Notes: generated by a model from the sequence alone, not told the origin. DNA of 37,216 bases from DASRQK01 sp964401685 (GCA_964401685.1 CAYNZH010000020.1:1-37216); one strand, 5' to 3'. Positions 17,050 through 25,899 are shown, counted from the first letter of the stretch. A program made the numbers and translations.

Positions 17050-18216
17050 GATTTCTTTTTTCAACAAGAGCAACTCCCGACTGGACTGTCCGGCCACCGA
17101 GGTGTTTTCCTGGGCCCGGCGGAACAGGTACGGCATCACATAGCGAATCTCCCCGTAGGGCATGTATTTGGCCACATTATACCCATGTTCGGCGAGATTA
17201 AAAGTGAGGTTGTCACTCATTCCCAGCAGCTGGGCGAAATAGATATGGGGATGATCGCTGGGAATCTGCCGTACAGTCATCTCATTGACGAGCATCAGGC
17301 TACTTTCTTCATTATGAGTTCCCGCCATAAACGCAATTTTGTCCAGCTGATCCAGACAAAACAAGATGGCCAGATCATAGTCGCGGTCTGAGGCATCCTT
17401 TGTGGGTTGTATGGGCGATGGATAGCCTTTTTCCACAGCCCTGTCCCGCTCAATTTCCATATAGGCGCCCCGTACTATTTTTGCGCCCAGAAAAAATCCC
17501 TGAACACCCGCGTAGGCAAAATCGGCTTTCAGCGATGCAAGTTTATCATGGCGGTAAAGCTGGTAGGTATTAAAAACGATGGGCTTTTCCTTGTTGTACA
17601 GCTCCATCATTTCCCGGGCTATATCATCAAAGACATCCTGCACCCAGGAGTGCTCGGCATCGATCAGTACTTTGACGCCCTTTTCGTGGGCTAGTCTGCA
17701 AATCCCGTTTATCCGCGCTTTGGCACGCTCAAACTCAGCGCTTTCCCGCTCAGTCAGGGAGTGGCGGGCATTGATTTTGGCATACAGCTCAAATCGTCCC
17801 ACGCCTGTAGGCTTAAAAACCGAAAAAGGTATCTGCTCCGGATGGTCCGCAGCAAAAACGATGGTTTTCAGGATTTCTTCATAAGTGGCGTCAAAGACGG
17901 TTTCAATCTCTTCGCCTTCGACCGAATAATCCAGAATTGTTCCTACACCCCTGGACGACAGGGTGGCAATGGATTTTTGACAGTCCAAAATCGTTTCTCC
18001 ACCGCAGAAATGCTTAAAGATGGTCTTTCTGATCAATCCCTTGACAGGCAAGCCGATTTTGAGCGAAAAGTTGGCGATGGGAGGTCCAATCGTCGTTAGC
18101 AAGTTGCTTGAAATCAATTTAAACAGCCAATAAGCCTGTTTCAGATCCTGGTCGCTTTTGCTTTTAAATGCGATTTCCGTATCTTCGAAAGAAATTGAAC
18201 GAGCGTTTGTCTTCAT
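17032..18216 (-). CDS. Proline dehydrogenase (monofunctional)
   Basis: This 394-residue FAD enzyme oxidises proline to pyrroline-5-carboxylate, the first step of proline breakdown, and passes electrons to the respiratory chain. It is the one-domain form, without the fused P5C dehydrogenase of PutA. Motifs of the flavin-binding barrel are visible: LIDAEHSWVQ, FNTYQLYRHD, FFLGAKIVRGAYMEIERDRA and the C-terminal substrate-binding MPYLFRRAQENTSV, with its paired arginines. The gene is divergent from the S4 protein, with opposed -7 boxes between them. No P5C dehydrogenase gene is nearby. Confidence 0.95.
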   Translation of the reverse strand: MKTNARSISFEDTEIAFKSKSDQDLKQAYWLFKLISSNLLTTIGPPIANFSLKIGLPVKGLIRKTIFKHFCGGETILDCQKSIATLSSRGVGTILDYSVEGEEIETVFDATYEEILKTIVFAADHPEQIPFSVFKPTGVGRFELYAKINARHSLTERESAEFERAKARINGICRLAHEKGVKVLIDAEHSWVQDVFDDIAREMMELYNKEKPIVFNTYQLYRHDKLASLKADFAYAGVQGFFLGAKIVRGAYMEIERDRAVEKGYPSPIQPTKDASDRDYDLAILFCLDQLDKIAFMAGTHNEESSLMLVNEMTVRQIPSDHPHIYFAQLLGMSDNLTFNLAEHGYNVAKYMPYGEIRYVMPYLFRRAQENTSVAGQSSRELLLLKKEIKRRGI

Positions 18217-18233
18217 ATAGCGTTAAATAATTA

Positions 18234-18241
18234 CAAATTTA
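18234..18241 (-). promoter_or_regulatory. Bacteroidota-type -7 box (TAAATTTG) for proline dehydrogenase
   Basis: On the minus strand the sequence reads TAAATTTG, an exact match, 17 bases before the ATG at 18216. No clear -33 TTG is present. Confidence 0.5.
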
Positions 18242-18255
18242 AACAATTTTACCTG

Positions 18256-18263
18256 TACATTTG
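18256..18263 (+). promoter_or_regulatory. Bacteroidota-type -7 box (TACATTTG) for the S4-lipoprotein-aroB operon
   Basis: TACATTTG matches TAnnTTTG and ends only four bases before the ATG at 18268. Transcription would start about at the initiation codon, so the mRNA may be leaderless. Confidence 0.5.
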
Positions 18264-18267
18264 TCAG

Positions 18268-18495
18268 ATGACCGTTTTTAAAATTTCTGAAGAATACATA
18301 CACCTTATTCAGCTGTTAAAAGCGCTCAATTGGGTGCAAACTGGGGGTGAAGCGCAGGTTTCCGTGCTTCAGGGATTGGTCAAATACAACGGAAAGGTCG
18401 ATTATCGCAAACGGCTCAAAGTCCGTCCCGGAGATGTTATTGAATTTAACCAAAATATCGTTAGAATTGAAAAAGAAAATCCATCGGAGGTCTAG
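18268..18495 (+). CDS. Small S4-domain RNA-binding protein
   Basis: This 75-residue protein is little more than one S4 domain, like the YbcJ/YaaA group. The hallmark is the pattern LIQLLKALNWVQTGGEAQVSV, then LVKYNGKVDYRKRLKVRPGDVIEF, in which the GD turn and the basic loop bind structured RNA. The role of these stand-alone S4 proteins is not settled; ribosome or tRNA binding is likely. Its end overlaps the probable start of the next gene, and aroB follows, so the three are probably one transcript. Confidence 0.88.
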   Translation: MTVFKISEEYIHLIQLLKALNWVQTGGEAQVSVLQGLVKYNGKVDYRKRLKVRPGDVIEFNQNIVRIEKENPSEV

Positions 18496-18922
18496 GTCGC
18501 GCGCACTCGCGTTTGTGGGATTGATGTGTTTCATGCAGTTCGGATTTCATGCTTGCCAAAGTGGCGGAAAAGGCCAAAAGCATGTGCTGATTCTAGATGC
18601 CTCCGGTGTACCAGATTCGTTGAGAAACCTTCCAATACTCTTACCTGACACCATTGAGGACAAGGATCCCTTACAGATTTACAGCAAGGCAGTACAACGT
18701 TTTGGCGCCGGCCTGCTGTATCTCGACCAGCAACTGGAGGAGGATTCCTGGGAATTGGATGGTGTCAAGATCCTGGACCTTCAAGGCCAACCCGTCACAC
18801 TGTCACTCTCGCAGGAGCAGAGAGATAGCGTGGTCATGGAATACCTGCAATTTACCCGTACCTCCGCGACCCCTTACCGGCAAGTGAAGAATTTTGAACT
18901 CAGAGTGATGACTGTACGCTAA
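18467..18922 (+). CDS. Small putative lipoprotein, unknown function
   Basis: I do not recognise this protein. The likely start is TTG 18467, giving 151 residues that begin MKKKIHRRSRSR. A hydrophobic stretch (ALAFVGLMCFMQFGFHA) and a Cys follow, an acceptable lipoprotein signal. The start overlaps the end of the S4 gene by 29 bases. Shorter starts at GTG 18515 or ATG 18524 would leave no basic n-region. After the Cys comes a polar, 120-residue domain with LILDASGVPDSL, LPDTIEDKDPLQIYSKAVQRF and LDLQGQPVTLSL. There are no catalytic motifs. The stop is one base before the aroB ATG, so it is co-transcribed with it. A lipoprotein between an RNA-binding protein and a shikimate enzyme gives no functional clue. 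Confidence 0.6.
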   Translation: MKKKIHRRSRSRALAFVGLMCFMQFGFHACQSGGKGQKHVLILDASGVPDSLRNLPILLPDTIEDKDPLQIYSKAVQRFGAGLLYLDQQLEEDSWELDGVKILDLQGQPVTLSLSQEQRDSVVMEYLQFTRTSATPYRQVKNFELRVMTVR

Positions 18923-18923
18923 T

Positions 18924-19988
18924 ATGATGTTGAAAACCACAGATTATACTATTTTTTTTGATCAAGACCTGAAAGCCCTGTCCGAGTTTTTAGCACAGAA
19001 TACCTATTCTCAGGTGCTTGTCCTGGTCGACCGGAATACAGCCGAATTTTGCCTGCCCCTTTTACAGGAGCGGATTCCAAGCCTTGAAGACTTCAATGTC
19101 ATTGAGATCGATCCGGGAGAAGAAAACAAAAACATTGACTACTGCATTGGCGTGTGGAAAATGATGCTCGATTTCGGGGCCGATCGGCAGAGCCTGCTCA
19201 TTAATCTTGGCGGAGGGGTGGTGACCGATCTTGGCGGCTTCGCTGCTTCTACATTCAAGCGGGGAATGGATTTCATCCACATTCCCACGACATTGCTGGC
19301 CCAGGTGGACGCTTCGGTCGGCGGCAAGACGGGCATTGATCTGGATGAAGTCAAGAACATTGTTGGAACCTTTGCACAACCCAAAGCTGTCTTTATCAGT
19401 CAGGATTTTTTACATACGCTCGATGCGCGTCAGCAGATTTCTGGATTTGCCGAAATGCTCAAGCATGGGCTGATTTCCGATCGGGCCTTCTTTGAAGATC
19501 TACTCCAAACAGAGGCATCTGCAGTGAGCTCGGAACAGATCAGGCACTCCGTTGCGCTGAAAAGCGAGGTCGTCACCGAAGATCCCCTTGAAAAAGGGCG
19601 GCGGAAGATCCTCAATTTCGGGCATACCATTGGGCACGCCATTGAAAGCCAGTCGCTGAAAGAAGATAGGCAGCCGTTGCTTCATGGCGAGGCTATTGCT
19701 ATTGGGATGATCTGCGAAGCCTACCTTTCTCACCGATTGAATGGTCTACCTCAGGAGGAGCTGCAGCTTATTTCTGACTCCCTACTCAGGATATTTCCAG
19801 AATACGACCTTTCGCGCACCGATCGTCGCGCGCTCTTACAGCTGATGTACAATGACAAGAAAAATGATCATCAGCAGATCGGATTTTCCTTATTGAAGCA
19901 AATCGGTGACTGCGAATTTGGTTTCTTTGCGGAGGAACAGGTGATCCTGGATAGCCTGGATTACTATCAGGAGCTGGTCGGCGCATAG
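18924..19988 (+). CDS. aroB: 3-dehydroquinate synthase
   Basis: AroB converts DAHP to 3-dehydroquinate, the second step of the shikimate pathway to aromatic amino acids, using NAD and a divalent metal. The 354-residue length is normal. NAD- and substrate-binding motifs are GGGVVTDLGGFAASTFKRG and the segment IPTTLLAQVDASVGGKTGID. The metal ligands lie in GFAEMLKHGLI, the NFGHTIGHAIE helix and HGEAIAIGM. Its start lies one base after the stop of the small lipoprotein gene. It converges on the TonB-dependent receptor with a 12-base gap. Confidence 0.97.
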   Translation: MMLKTTDYTIFFDQDLKALSEFLAQNTYSQVLVLVDRNTAEFCLPLLQERIPSLEDFNVIEIDPGEENKNIDYCIGVWKMMLDFGADRQSLLINLGGGVVTDLGGFAASTFKRGMDFIHIPTTLLAQVDASVGGKTGIDLDEVKNIVGTFAQPKAVFISQDFLHTLDARQQISGFAEMLKHGLISDRAFFEDLLQTEASAVSSEQIRHSVALKSEVVTEDPLEKGRRKILNFGHTIGHAIESQSLKEDRQPLLHGEAIAIGMICEAYLSHRLNGLPQEELQLISDSLLRIFPEYDLSRTDRRALLQLMYNDKKNDHQQIGFSLLKQIGDCEFGFFAEEQVILDSLDYYQELVGA

Positions 19989-20000
19989 ACTAGCGTCCGA

Positions 20001-21878
20001 TCAGCGTCGGAGTTGCCACTTCACCCCCAGATGCATCCACCGTCCGGGGAGAGGCACACTCTCCGCTTCTATAAATGTAACATCTGTCAGGTTCTGCGCG
20101 TCTAAGTATAAAAGAACGGCACCAGGATCGTAGGTTATCCTCGTGTCCACCACGCTGTACACCTTCTCTGATATCCGCTCATGCACGCGGCCCGCTACCG
20201 TTATGCCCCATTTCCCCTCTTTATAATTGATCTGGGAAATCCACTGATTTTTCAGCGTCTGCAAGCCGTATTTAGATCGCAACGAGGCATGAGCCGGATC
20301 CAGAATATCAGGCCTGATTCCTGTGTAGGCAGTAGACACGGACCAGCTCTGCGACAGCGCGGGATCGGTCAGCTGCCAGTGCAGATCCAACGAAAGACCT
20401 TGGACCCTATTCTGCTGGAAATTGTCCGGAATCCAGGGAAGGTCGGCACCTGGACGCACCCAATCGATAAAATCATTGATGTCCCTGAGAAAATAATACG
20501 CCTGCGCGGATAGCCTCGAGCTCCGGTGTTTCAGCCCGGTTTCTATACTCCAGGAACGCTCGGCCAGCAGGTTTGCATTGCCCTGATTGCCCGGAAGCTG
20601 ATTGAGATAAAGATCGGTGAAAGAGGGCAACCGTTGGCCCGTACCGCTGTGAGCGACGACCTTCCAGGCAGGATGGAACTGATAGCCCACATCTATCCCC
20701 GGAAACCACTGCCAGCCATAGTCCGTGTTGTAGTTTACATAGGTTCCGGCGTTCGCGTGCAGGTTTTTCCATTCCAGAAACTGTAATTCAGCGTACATGC
20801 CGATGTTCTGACGTTCGTGGGTGCCAATATTGGAGCTCTGGATTTCCTCTTGGCGGGCTTCCACGCCTAGACCCAGTGTTCCCAGCGTGGTTTGAAGAGC
20901 GCCGTTCAGCTCGCCATTGTAGGCAAGGGTTTTGTGCTGGCTTCTCGCTCTGGATAAATCGTGTCTAAAATACCGGTAGTCATCTTCATTGTGCCGAAAA
21001 TTCGCGCGTATATTCCAAAAGAAACGAGGACTCAAAAAATGTTTCATGCCCACAGAAAGGAGGGAGGTCTGCACGATTTCGCGGGATTCCTTGTCTCCGG
21101 GTGCGGCATAAAAGCCATTAGCACCGAAATCATTATAAATGTAGCCGCCCATCGCCGAAAACTGCAGGTCTTTGGCAGCCTGACTCTCCCCCTGGTACCA
21201 GATGCGGTGGTTTTTAAAGGCCGTGTTGTAGCGGTACCCATTGCCCGATTCGTGCCCTGCGTAAAGTCCCTGATTCCACCCACCCACGGGATGGTGCAGG
21301 CCTAGCTGTACGCCCCGTCCGTGATATAGCGCTTGATTTGAGGTGTCCCGCTTGAAGCCCGAGCCCCCAAAGGCATGCACGGAAAGCGCCCTTTCCACTG
21401 GTTTGACGGTGACAATGTTTATCGCACCCGTCAGACTGTTGATCCCATATTTACGGGCTGCGGGACCGCGGATAATTTCTATCCGTTCTATGGCCGAAGT
21501 CGGGATGGGCAGATTCAAGTGATGATGGCCAGTCTGCGCGTCCAGCATTTTCATTCCATTGACCAGGACAAGGGTCTGTTCAAAAGTGCCGCCGTCCAGA
21601 CTCACATCTGCCTGCGTACCAAAGGGCCCACGCTGCCTGATATCCACTCCAGCCACAAAGCGCAGCAGCTCGTTGATGTTATTGGCCGGGATGCGATCGA
21701 TCTGGGCGCGATCGAGCACCGTCACATGTCGATTTTGCTGAGCAATGGGTATTTTCAGACGGTTTTCTTCTATCACTACCTCCTGCAGCTGGGTGGTTTG
21801 CGCATTTGCCCCCAAGCCCATCGCTTGCAGGACCAGCACTCCAAAAGCAATGCGAAACGCAGTATACTTCAGTTTCAT
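20001..21878 (-). CDS. TonB-dependent outer-membrane receptor (BtuB/FepA-like)
   Basis: This is a ligand-gated outer-membrane channel powered by TonB. From ATG 21878 it has 625 residues, with signal peptide MKLKYTAFRIAFGVLVLQAM ending at GANAQ. The frame is open to 21932, but that start would overlap oxyR and place 18 charged residues before the signal. The plug domain (about residues 28-150) has QEVVIEENRLKIP, a TonB-box region, then VAGVDIRQRGPFGTQADVSL and IERIEIIRGPAARKYGINSL. The barrel follows, ending LGVKWQLRR, without a final aromatic residue. It lacks the extra N-terminal carboxypeptidase-like domain of SusC-type receptors, so it fits vitamin B12 or siderophore uptake better than glycans. 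The ligand is not known. It lies 13 bases after oxyR. Confidence 0.92.
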   Translation of the reverse strand: MKLKYTAFRIAFGVLVLQAMGLGANAQTTQLQEVVIEENRLKIPIAQQNRHVTVLDRAQIDRIPANNINELLRFVAGVDIRQRGPFGTQADVSLDGGTFEQTLVLVNGMKMLDAQTGHHHLNLPIPTSAIERIEIIRGPAARKYGINSLTGAINIVTVKPVERALSVHAFGGSGFKRDTSNQALYHGRGVQLGLHHPVGGWNQGLYAGHESGNGYRYNTAFKNHRIWYQGESQAAKDLQFSAMGGYIYNDFGANGFYAAPGDKESREIVQTSLLSVGMKHFLSPRFFWNIRANFRHNEDDYRYFRHDLSRARSQHKTLAYNGELNGALQTTLGTLGLGVEARQEEIQSSNIGTHERQNIGMYAELQFLEWKNLHANAGTYVNYNTDYGWQWFPGIDVGYQFHPAWKVVAHSGTGQRLPSFTDLYLNQLPGNQGNANLLAERSWSIETGLKHRSSRLSAQAYYFLRDINDFIDWVRPGADLPWIPDNFQQNRVQGLSLDLHWQLTDPALSQSWSVSTAYTGIRPDILDPAHASLRSKYGLQTLKNQWISQINYKEGKWGITVAGRVHERISEKVYSVVDTRITYDPGAVLLYLDAQNLTDVTFIEAESVPLPGRWMHLGVKWQLRR

Positions 21879-21891
21879 TTCTGTTAAAATC

Positions 21892-22830
21892 TTAGTTAAA
21901 TGCGATGATTTCCTTTTTCTTGTCCCATTCAAAGCGCGGGGGAATGATGGACAGGATCTCTCTTTCCAGCATTTGAATCGCTTTTCTCTTCACAAAATTG
22001 GTGTTGGTCACCAGACTGATCTCTCGGACCGGTTCAGGTGATCTGAAATACCTCACCCGAGCCATTTGATCCTCATCAAAGTCACTGATACTCCATTCCG
22101 GGAGAATGGTATTTCCAGAATTGATATCGACCATTCTTTTCAACGTTTCAACACTGCCGGTGTTATAGTGGAGCGAATCGTCGGGATCTACAAGCCTCTT
22201 TCGCTTACATATATTGAGAACCTGCCCGCGCATGCAATGACTTTTGTTCATCAGCCACAATTTCTCCGTGAGCAAATCTTCCGGGTTGATCAGTTTTTCT
22301 TTGAGTAGCCTACTGTCTTCGGCGACATAAGCCACAAAGGGTTCGTACATCAATGGCCGCTCCAGGATGTCTTTTTCCTGCAGAGGAGTCGAGATGATCC
22401 CGCAGTCCAAAAGACCCTGTTTCAGTTCGGTGACGATTTTTTCGGTGGTATATTCCCAAATATGTAGCTTCAGGCCGGGATGCTTGCGCATCAGACCACC
22501 CAGTACCTGTGGCAGCAGGTATGGAGCAATGGTCGGAATCACGCCCACGCGCAGTTCGCCTTCAATGCTCGTTTGCTGGTCCTGGACGATCTCCTTTATT
22601 TTTTGGCTTTCGGTCAGGACAATCCTCGCCTGGCGGATGATCTCCGCGCCTATTTCAGTTGGGGAAACAGGCTGGGTGCTGCGGTCAAAAATCCGTACCC
22701 CTAAAGATTCCTCCAGTTTTTGGATCTGCATACTCAGGGTGGGTTGTGTGACAAAGCAGCTTTCCGCCGCCATGACAAAACTCCTGTGGGTGTCCACAGC
22801 AATGATATACTCCAATTGTACAAGAGTCAT
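21892..22830 (-). CDS. oxyR: OxyR-type peroxide-sensing LysR regulator
   Basis: This 312-residue LysR family protein starts at ATG 22830 (MTLVQLEYIIAVDTHRSF). The frame is open to 22887, but the extra residues are not family-like. The helix-turn-helix is at about residues 18-40 (AAESCFVTQPTLSMQIQKLE). The effector domain contains HCMRGQVLNIC, in which two Cys are nine residues apart, exactly as the redox pair Cys199-Cys208 of E. coli OxyR. It is therefore a peroxide sensor with good confidence. It is divergent from the S46 peptidase and sits directly upstream of a TonB receptor. A near -7 box (TACCTTCG, 22849-22856, minus) lies 18 bases before the start. Confidence 0.94.
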   Translation of the reverse strand: MTLVQLEYIIAVDTHRSFVMAAESCFVTQPTLSMQIQKLEESLGVRIFDRSTQPVSPTEIGAEIIRQARIVLTESQKIKEIVQDQQTSIEGELRVGVIPTIAPYLLPQVLGGLMRKHPGLKLHIWEYTTEKIVTELKQGLLDCGIISTPLQEKDILERPLMYEPFVAYVAEDSRLLKEKLINPEDLLTEKLWLMNKSHCMRGQVLNICKRKRLVDPDDSLHYNTGSVETLKRMVDINSGNTILPEWSISDFDEDQMARVRYFRSPEPVREISLVTNTNFVKRKAIQMLEREILSIIPPRFEWDKKKEIIAFN

Positions 22831-22871
22831 ATTATCCGTTTTCAGGTACGAAGGTATGTAATTTTTTTCAT

Positions 22872-22879
22872 TACCTTTG
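22872..22879 (+). promoter_or_regulatory. Bacteroidota-type -7 box (TACCTTTG) for the S46 peptidase
   Basis: TACCTTTG matches TAnnTTTG and lies 29 bases before the ATG at 22909. It is set within the oxyR-S46 divergent region, whose other box points the opposite way. Confidence 0.55.
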
Positions 22880-22908
22880 GGGGACAAGAATGATTACTTA
22901 AGGATCCT

Positions 22909-25077
22909 ATGAAAAAGAACAAGCAATTCTGGCTGCCGCTGATGCTCCTGCTCGCCGGCGTTTTCCATTTCTCAGCTGTTGCCCCCGATGAGGGGATGTA
23001 CCCGCTGAGCGACCTGGATAGGGCCGGGCTTAAAGCAGCCGGTCTCAAGATAAGTGAAAAAGATATCTACAATCCCGGAAAGGTGGGACTGGTCGATGCA
23101 CTGGTCCGGGTGGGAGGATGCTCAGGATCCTTTGTTTCGGACAATGGGCTGATCATCACCAATCACCATTGCGCATTCAGTGCCGTACAACTGGCCAGCA
23201 CGCCAGCCAATAATTATCTGGAAAACGGATTCGTGGCCTCCACCCTGAATCAGGAAATCGAGGCCCGTGGACTTCCCATTCGCATTACGGAAAGCTACGA
23301 AGACGTGTCCGACAAAGTGCTGGGAGCCGTAAAAAACATCAGCGACCCTGTCGAGCGTTTGCGTCGGATTCAAGAGATGCGTCAGCAATTGGCCCAGGCT
23401 GCTCAGGCGGCCGACCCGAGCATCAGAGCCGAGGTTTCTGAGATGTTTATTGGCAAGAGTTATGTGCTTTTCCGTTACAAAACCATCGAAGATGTACGCC
23501 TTGTTTATATTCCACGCCAAAGTATAGGCGAGTTTGGTGGCGAAACTGACAATTGGGTGTGGCCCAGGCATACCGGAGATTTCGCTTTCCTCCGGGCTTA
23601 TGTTGCACCAGACGGATCCTCAGCACCCTATTCCAAGGACAATGTTCCGTACAGACCCAAGAAGCATTTGAAGGTCAATCCAAATGGCGTTCAGGAAGAA
23701 GACTTTGTGTTTATTCTTGGCTATCCCGGCAGGACCTTCAGACATAGACCTGCCCAGTACCTGGAGTATCAGGAGCGCTTTCTGCTTCCCTATATTTCAG
23801 AATTGAACGACTTTACCAATCAGCAACTTGACGCAGCTGGAAAAAACGACAAGGCAGTAGAATTGCAACTGGCCACCAGGATCAAGCGCAATGCCAATGT
23901 TATGAAAAATTATCGCGGCAAGATGAAAGGCCTCCGTAACCTTTCTCTGGTCGAGGAAAAAAGAAACGAGGATAAGGCTTTGGCCGAATTTATCCAGAGC
24001 AATGCCAAACTACGCAGCCAATACGGCACGCTCATGGACGATATTGACGCGCACTACAATAGTGTCTTCCAGGATGCCAAAAAAGAACTCTGGATGGGGC
24101 AGATCTACGGAAGTACCACCCTGTTGCAGATTGCTGCCCAGCTCAATGCGGTGAAGAACAGAATTGCGGAAACGCAGGACCTGGATGAAAGAAAGCGGGT
24201 TTTTGACCAGCTTAAACCCCGGCTAAAGCAATTGCTGGAAAATGCCTATGCCAACTACCATCCTGCGGTAGATGAGACACTGTTCGGTCGCATGCTGGCG
24301 GACGCTCAGGAATTTACCGCTTTCAATGTGGTAGAATCCGTGGCCAATATGGGACTGGGTTCTCGCGATGAGGCGACGGAAGTGGCCAGACAACTGCTCA
24401 GAAATTCGGATCTTTCCGATCCGGCCGTTGTATTCAGTGGCATTCTGGACTCAGAGTCGTCTCTTCTGGCTTATGACGACGATCTTCTTCGCTTTCAACG
24501 GCATCTTCAACAGGAAATGTCGGCATTCAGTGCCGTGCAGGAGCGAAGGGAAGGGGCACTCAACCGTCTTATGGGCGACTATGTTGCGGTCAAAGAACAG
24601 TATCAGCAGCGCGATTTTGTGCCCGATGCAAACAGTACCCTGCGTCTGACCTACGGCTATATCCGCGGTTATTCGCCCGCAGATGCGACGTATATGCATC
24701 CGTTTACGACGATCAAGGGGCTGATAGAAAAAGGTGCGTCCGGAGATCCAGTATACGAGTATCCGGAAAAAATCAAAGAAAGGTGGCAGGCTCAGGACTT
24801 TGGCCCTTATGTCAAACAGGATTTGAACGACGTTCCCGTCAACATTCTCTATGATATGGACACCACGGGTGGCAATTCGGGTTCGCCCATCATGAATGCT
24901 CATGGCGAACTGATCGGGGTCAATTTTGACCGTGCCTATGATGCGACCATCAACGACTTTGCCTGGAACCAAAGCTATAGCCGGTCCATTGGCGTCGACA
25001 TCCGTTTCGTTCTCTGGGTCGCCTCAAAGGTGGACGGTGCTGACTTCGTATTGAACGAGCTCGGCCTTTCTGAATAA
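22909..25077 (+). CDS. S46-family dipeptidyl-peptidase, DPP11-like
   Basis: This 722-residue secreted protease cuts dipeptides from the N-terminus of oligopeptides. A signal peptide is present (KKNKQFWLPLMLLLAGVFHF). The chymotrypsin-like triad is visible: His 87 in TNHHC, Asp 224 in HTGDF and Ser 657 in GGNSGSP. Exactly 18 residues after this Ser is Arg 675 (NFDRAYD). In the family, the residue 18 after the nucleophile is Arg in DPP11, which prefers Asp or Glu, and Gly in DPP7, which prefers hydrophobic residues. The specificity here is therefore probably acidic. A long helical lid, about residues 280-560, is as expected. It ends three bases before the stop of the convergent hydrolase gene. 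Confidence 0.93.
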   Translation: MKKNKQFWLPLMLLLAGVFHFSAVAPDEGMYPLSDLDRAGLKAAGLKISEKDIYNPGKVGLVDALVRVGGCSGSFVSDNGLIITNHHCAFSAVQLASTPANNYLENGFVASTLNQEIEARGLPIRITESYEDVSDKVLGAVKNISDPVERLRRIQEMRQQLAQAAQAADPSIRAEVSEMFIGKSYVLFRYKTIEDVRLVYIPRQSIGEFGGETDNWVWPRHTGDFAFLRAYVAPDGSSAPYSKDNVPYRPKKHLKVNPNGVQEEDFVFILGYPGRTFRHRPAQYLEYQERFLLPYISELNDFTNQQLDAAGKNDKAVELQLATRIKRNANVMKNYRGKMKGLRNLSLVEEKRNEDKALAEFIQSNAKLRSQYGTLMDDIDAHYNSVFQDAKKELWMGQIYGSTTLLQIAAQLNAVKNRIAETQDLDERKRVFDQLKPRLKQLLENAYANYHPAVDETLFGRMLADAQEFTAFNVVESVANMGLGSRDEATEVARQLLRNSDLSDPAVVFSGILDSESSLLAYDDDLLRFQRHLQQEMSAFSAVQERREGALNRLMGDYVAVKEQYQQRDFVPDANSTLRLTYGYIRGYSPADATYMHPFTTIKGLIEKGASGDPVYEYPEKIKERWQAQDFGPYVKQDLNDVPVNILYDMDTTGGNSGSPIMNAHGELIGVNFDRAYDATINDFAWNQSYSRSIGVDIRFVLWVASKVDGADFVLNELGLSE

Positions 25078-25080
25078 GTT

Positions 25081-25863
25081 TCAGCTCGTCGCGTCCACCA
25101 AGCGGTAGCTATCGCCGGAGGCGCGAAGCTCAGGTCGGCCAATGGCAATATTGGTAGAGTGGTACATGAGGAAAATCCAACCCTCTTTGCTGCCTTTCTG
25201 CCAGTATTGCTCGCGCAGGCCCATGGATTTCCGTCCGTCATAGTCGTATTTGGCTGCAAAGCTGCGGAAAAACTGCTCCGGCTCCGGAGCTTCGTCACCT
25301 CCAAAGAAAAAGTGTTCGCCAGCGGTCTCTATATGAAACACCTGATGGAAGGCCGTATGTCCCCCCGAAACCTCATAGCTGATTTCATCATTGAGGCGGC
25401 CGTTGCCGTCTACGAGCAGTAGATTTCCACTGCGCTGGACCACGTCAAAGATTTCCGTCTGATAGGATTCGGCGCTCCCCGAAAAAGCCTCTTCCCATTC
25501 TCCCCGCTGTATGATGTATTCTGCCTTTGGAAAGGCAAGTTTGAACCCATCACCTGTATTCACAGCCATTCCGCTGGCGTGATCTTTATGCAGGTGCGAC
25601 AAAAGCACAAAGCGGATGTCATCTGGCGTGAAACCCAGTTTTTCCAGGTTGGCGTATATCATGGGTTTGCCGTCGGGCCCATTCATCCCCAGTCCTGTAT
25701 CCAGTAGGAGCATTCCCTGAGATGATTCGATCAGAAAGGGATGCACGTGTATGAATAGGGAGGCTGGCCGGTCTTTTTTGTCGTGGATGGCCGGGTCAAA
25801 GGGAATAAATTTCTTGGTCGTATCCACTGAAAATGATCCTTCGTAGAGTGAGTATGCGTTCAT
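25081..25863 (-). CDS. Metallo-beta-lactamase-fold hydrolase
   Basis: This 260-residue protein has the MBL-fold metal motif SHLHKDH in the segment VLLSHLHKDHASGMA. It also has the upstream strand LLDTGLGMNG, a later His in VSGGHTAFHQ, and an Asp in HFFFGGDEAPEP, giving a full dinuclear zinc site. The lactonase and RNase Z subfamilies share this arrangement. The substrate is not apparent; lactonase-like or other small-molecule hydrolysis is possible. It has no signal peptide, so it is cytosolic. It is divergent from recJ by 58 bases. Confidence 0.85.
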   Translation of the reverse strand: MNAYSLYEGSFSVDTTKKFIPFDPAIHDKKDRPASLFIHVHPFLIESSQGMLLLDTGLGMNGPDGKPMIYANLEKLGFTPDDIRFVLLSHLHKDHASGMAVNTGDGFKLAFPKAEYIIQRGEWEEAFSGSAESYQTEIFDVVQRSGNLLLVDGNGRLNDEISYEVSGGHTAFHQVFHIETAGEHFFFGGDEAPEPEQFFRSFAAKYDYDGRKSMGLREQYWQKGSKEGWIFLMYHSTNIAIGRPELRASGDSYRLVDATS

Positions 25864-25891
25864 AGGAGAAGTTTTTATCTATTTAAAACTG

Positions 25892-25899
25892 TATATTTG
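25892..25899 (+). promoter_or_regulatory. Bacteroidota-type -7 box (TATATTTG) for recJ-lptB
   Basis: TATATTTG is an exact TAnnTTTG match 22 bases before the recJ ATG. No good TTG lies at the -33 position. Confidence 0.55.

Noticed and set aside
19996..20011. Hairpin TCCGA/TCGGA between aroB and the TonB receptor
   Set aside because: Five base pairs without a T run on either strand are not enough for a terminator call.
21879..21932. Upstream start for the TonB-dependent receptor
   Set aside because: It overlaps the end of oxyR and would put 18 mostly polar residues before a normal signal peptide.
22831..22887. Upstream start for oxyR
   Set aside because: The 19 extra residues do not belong to the LysR fold and cover its near-consensus -7 box.
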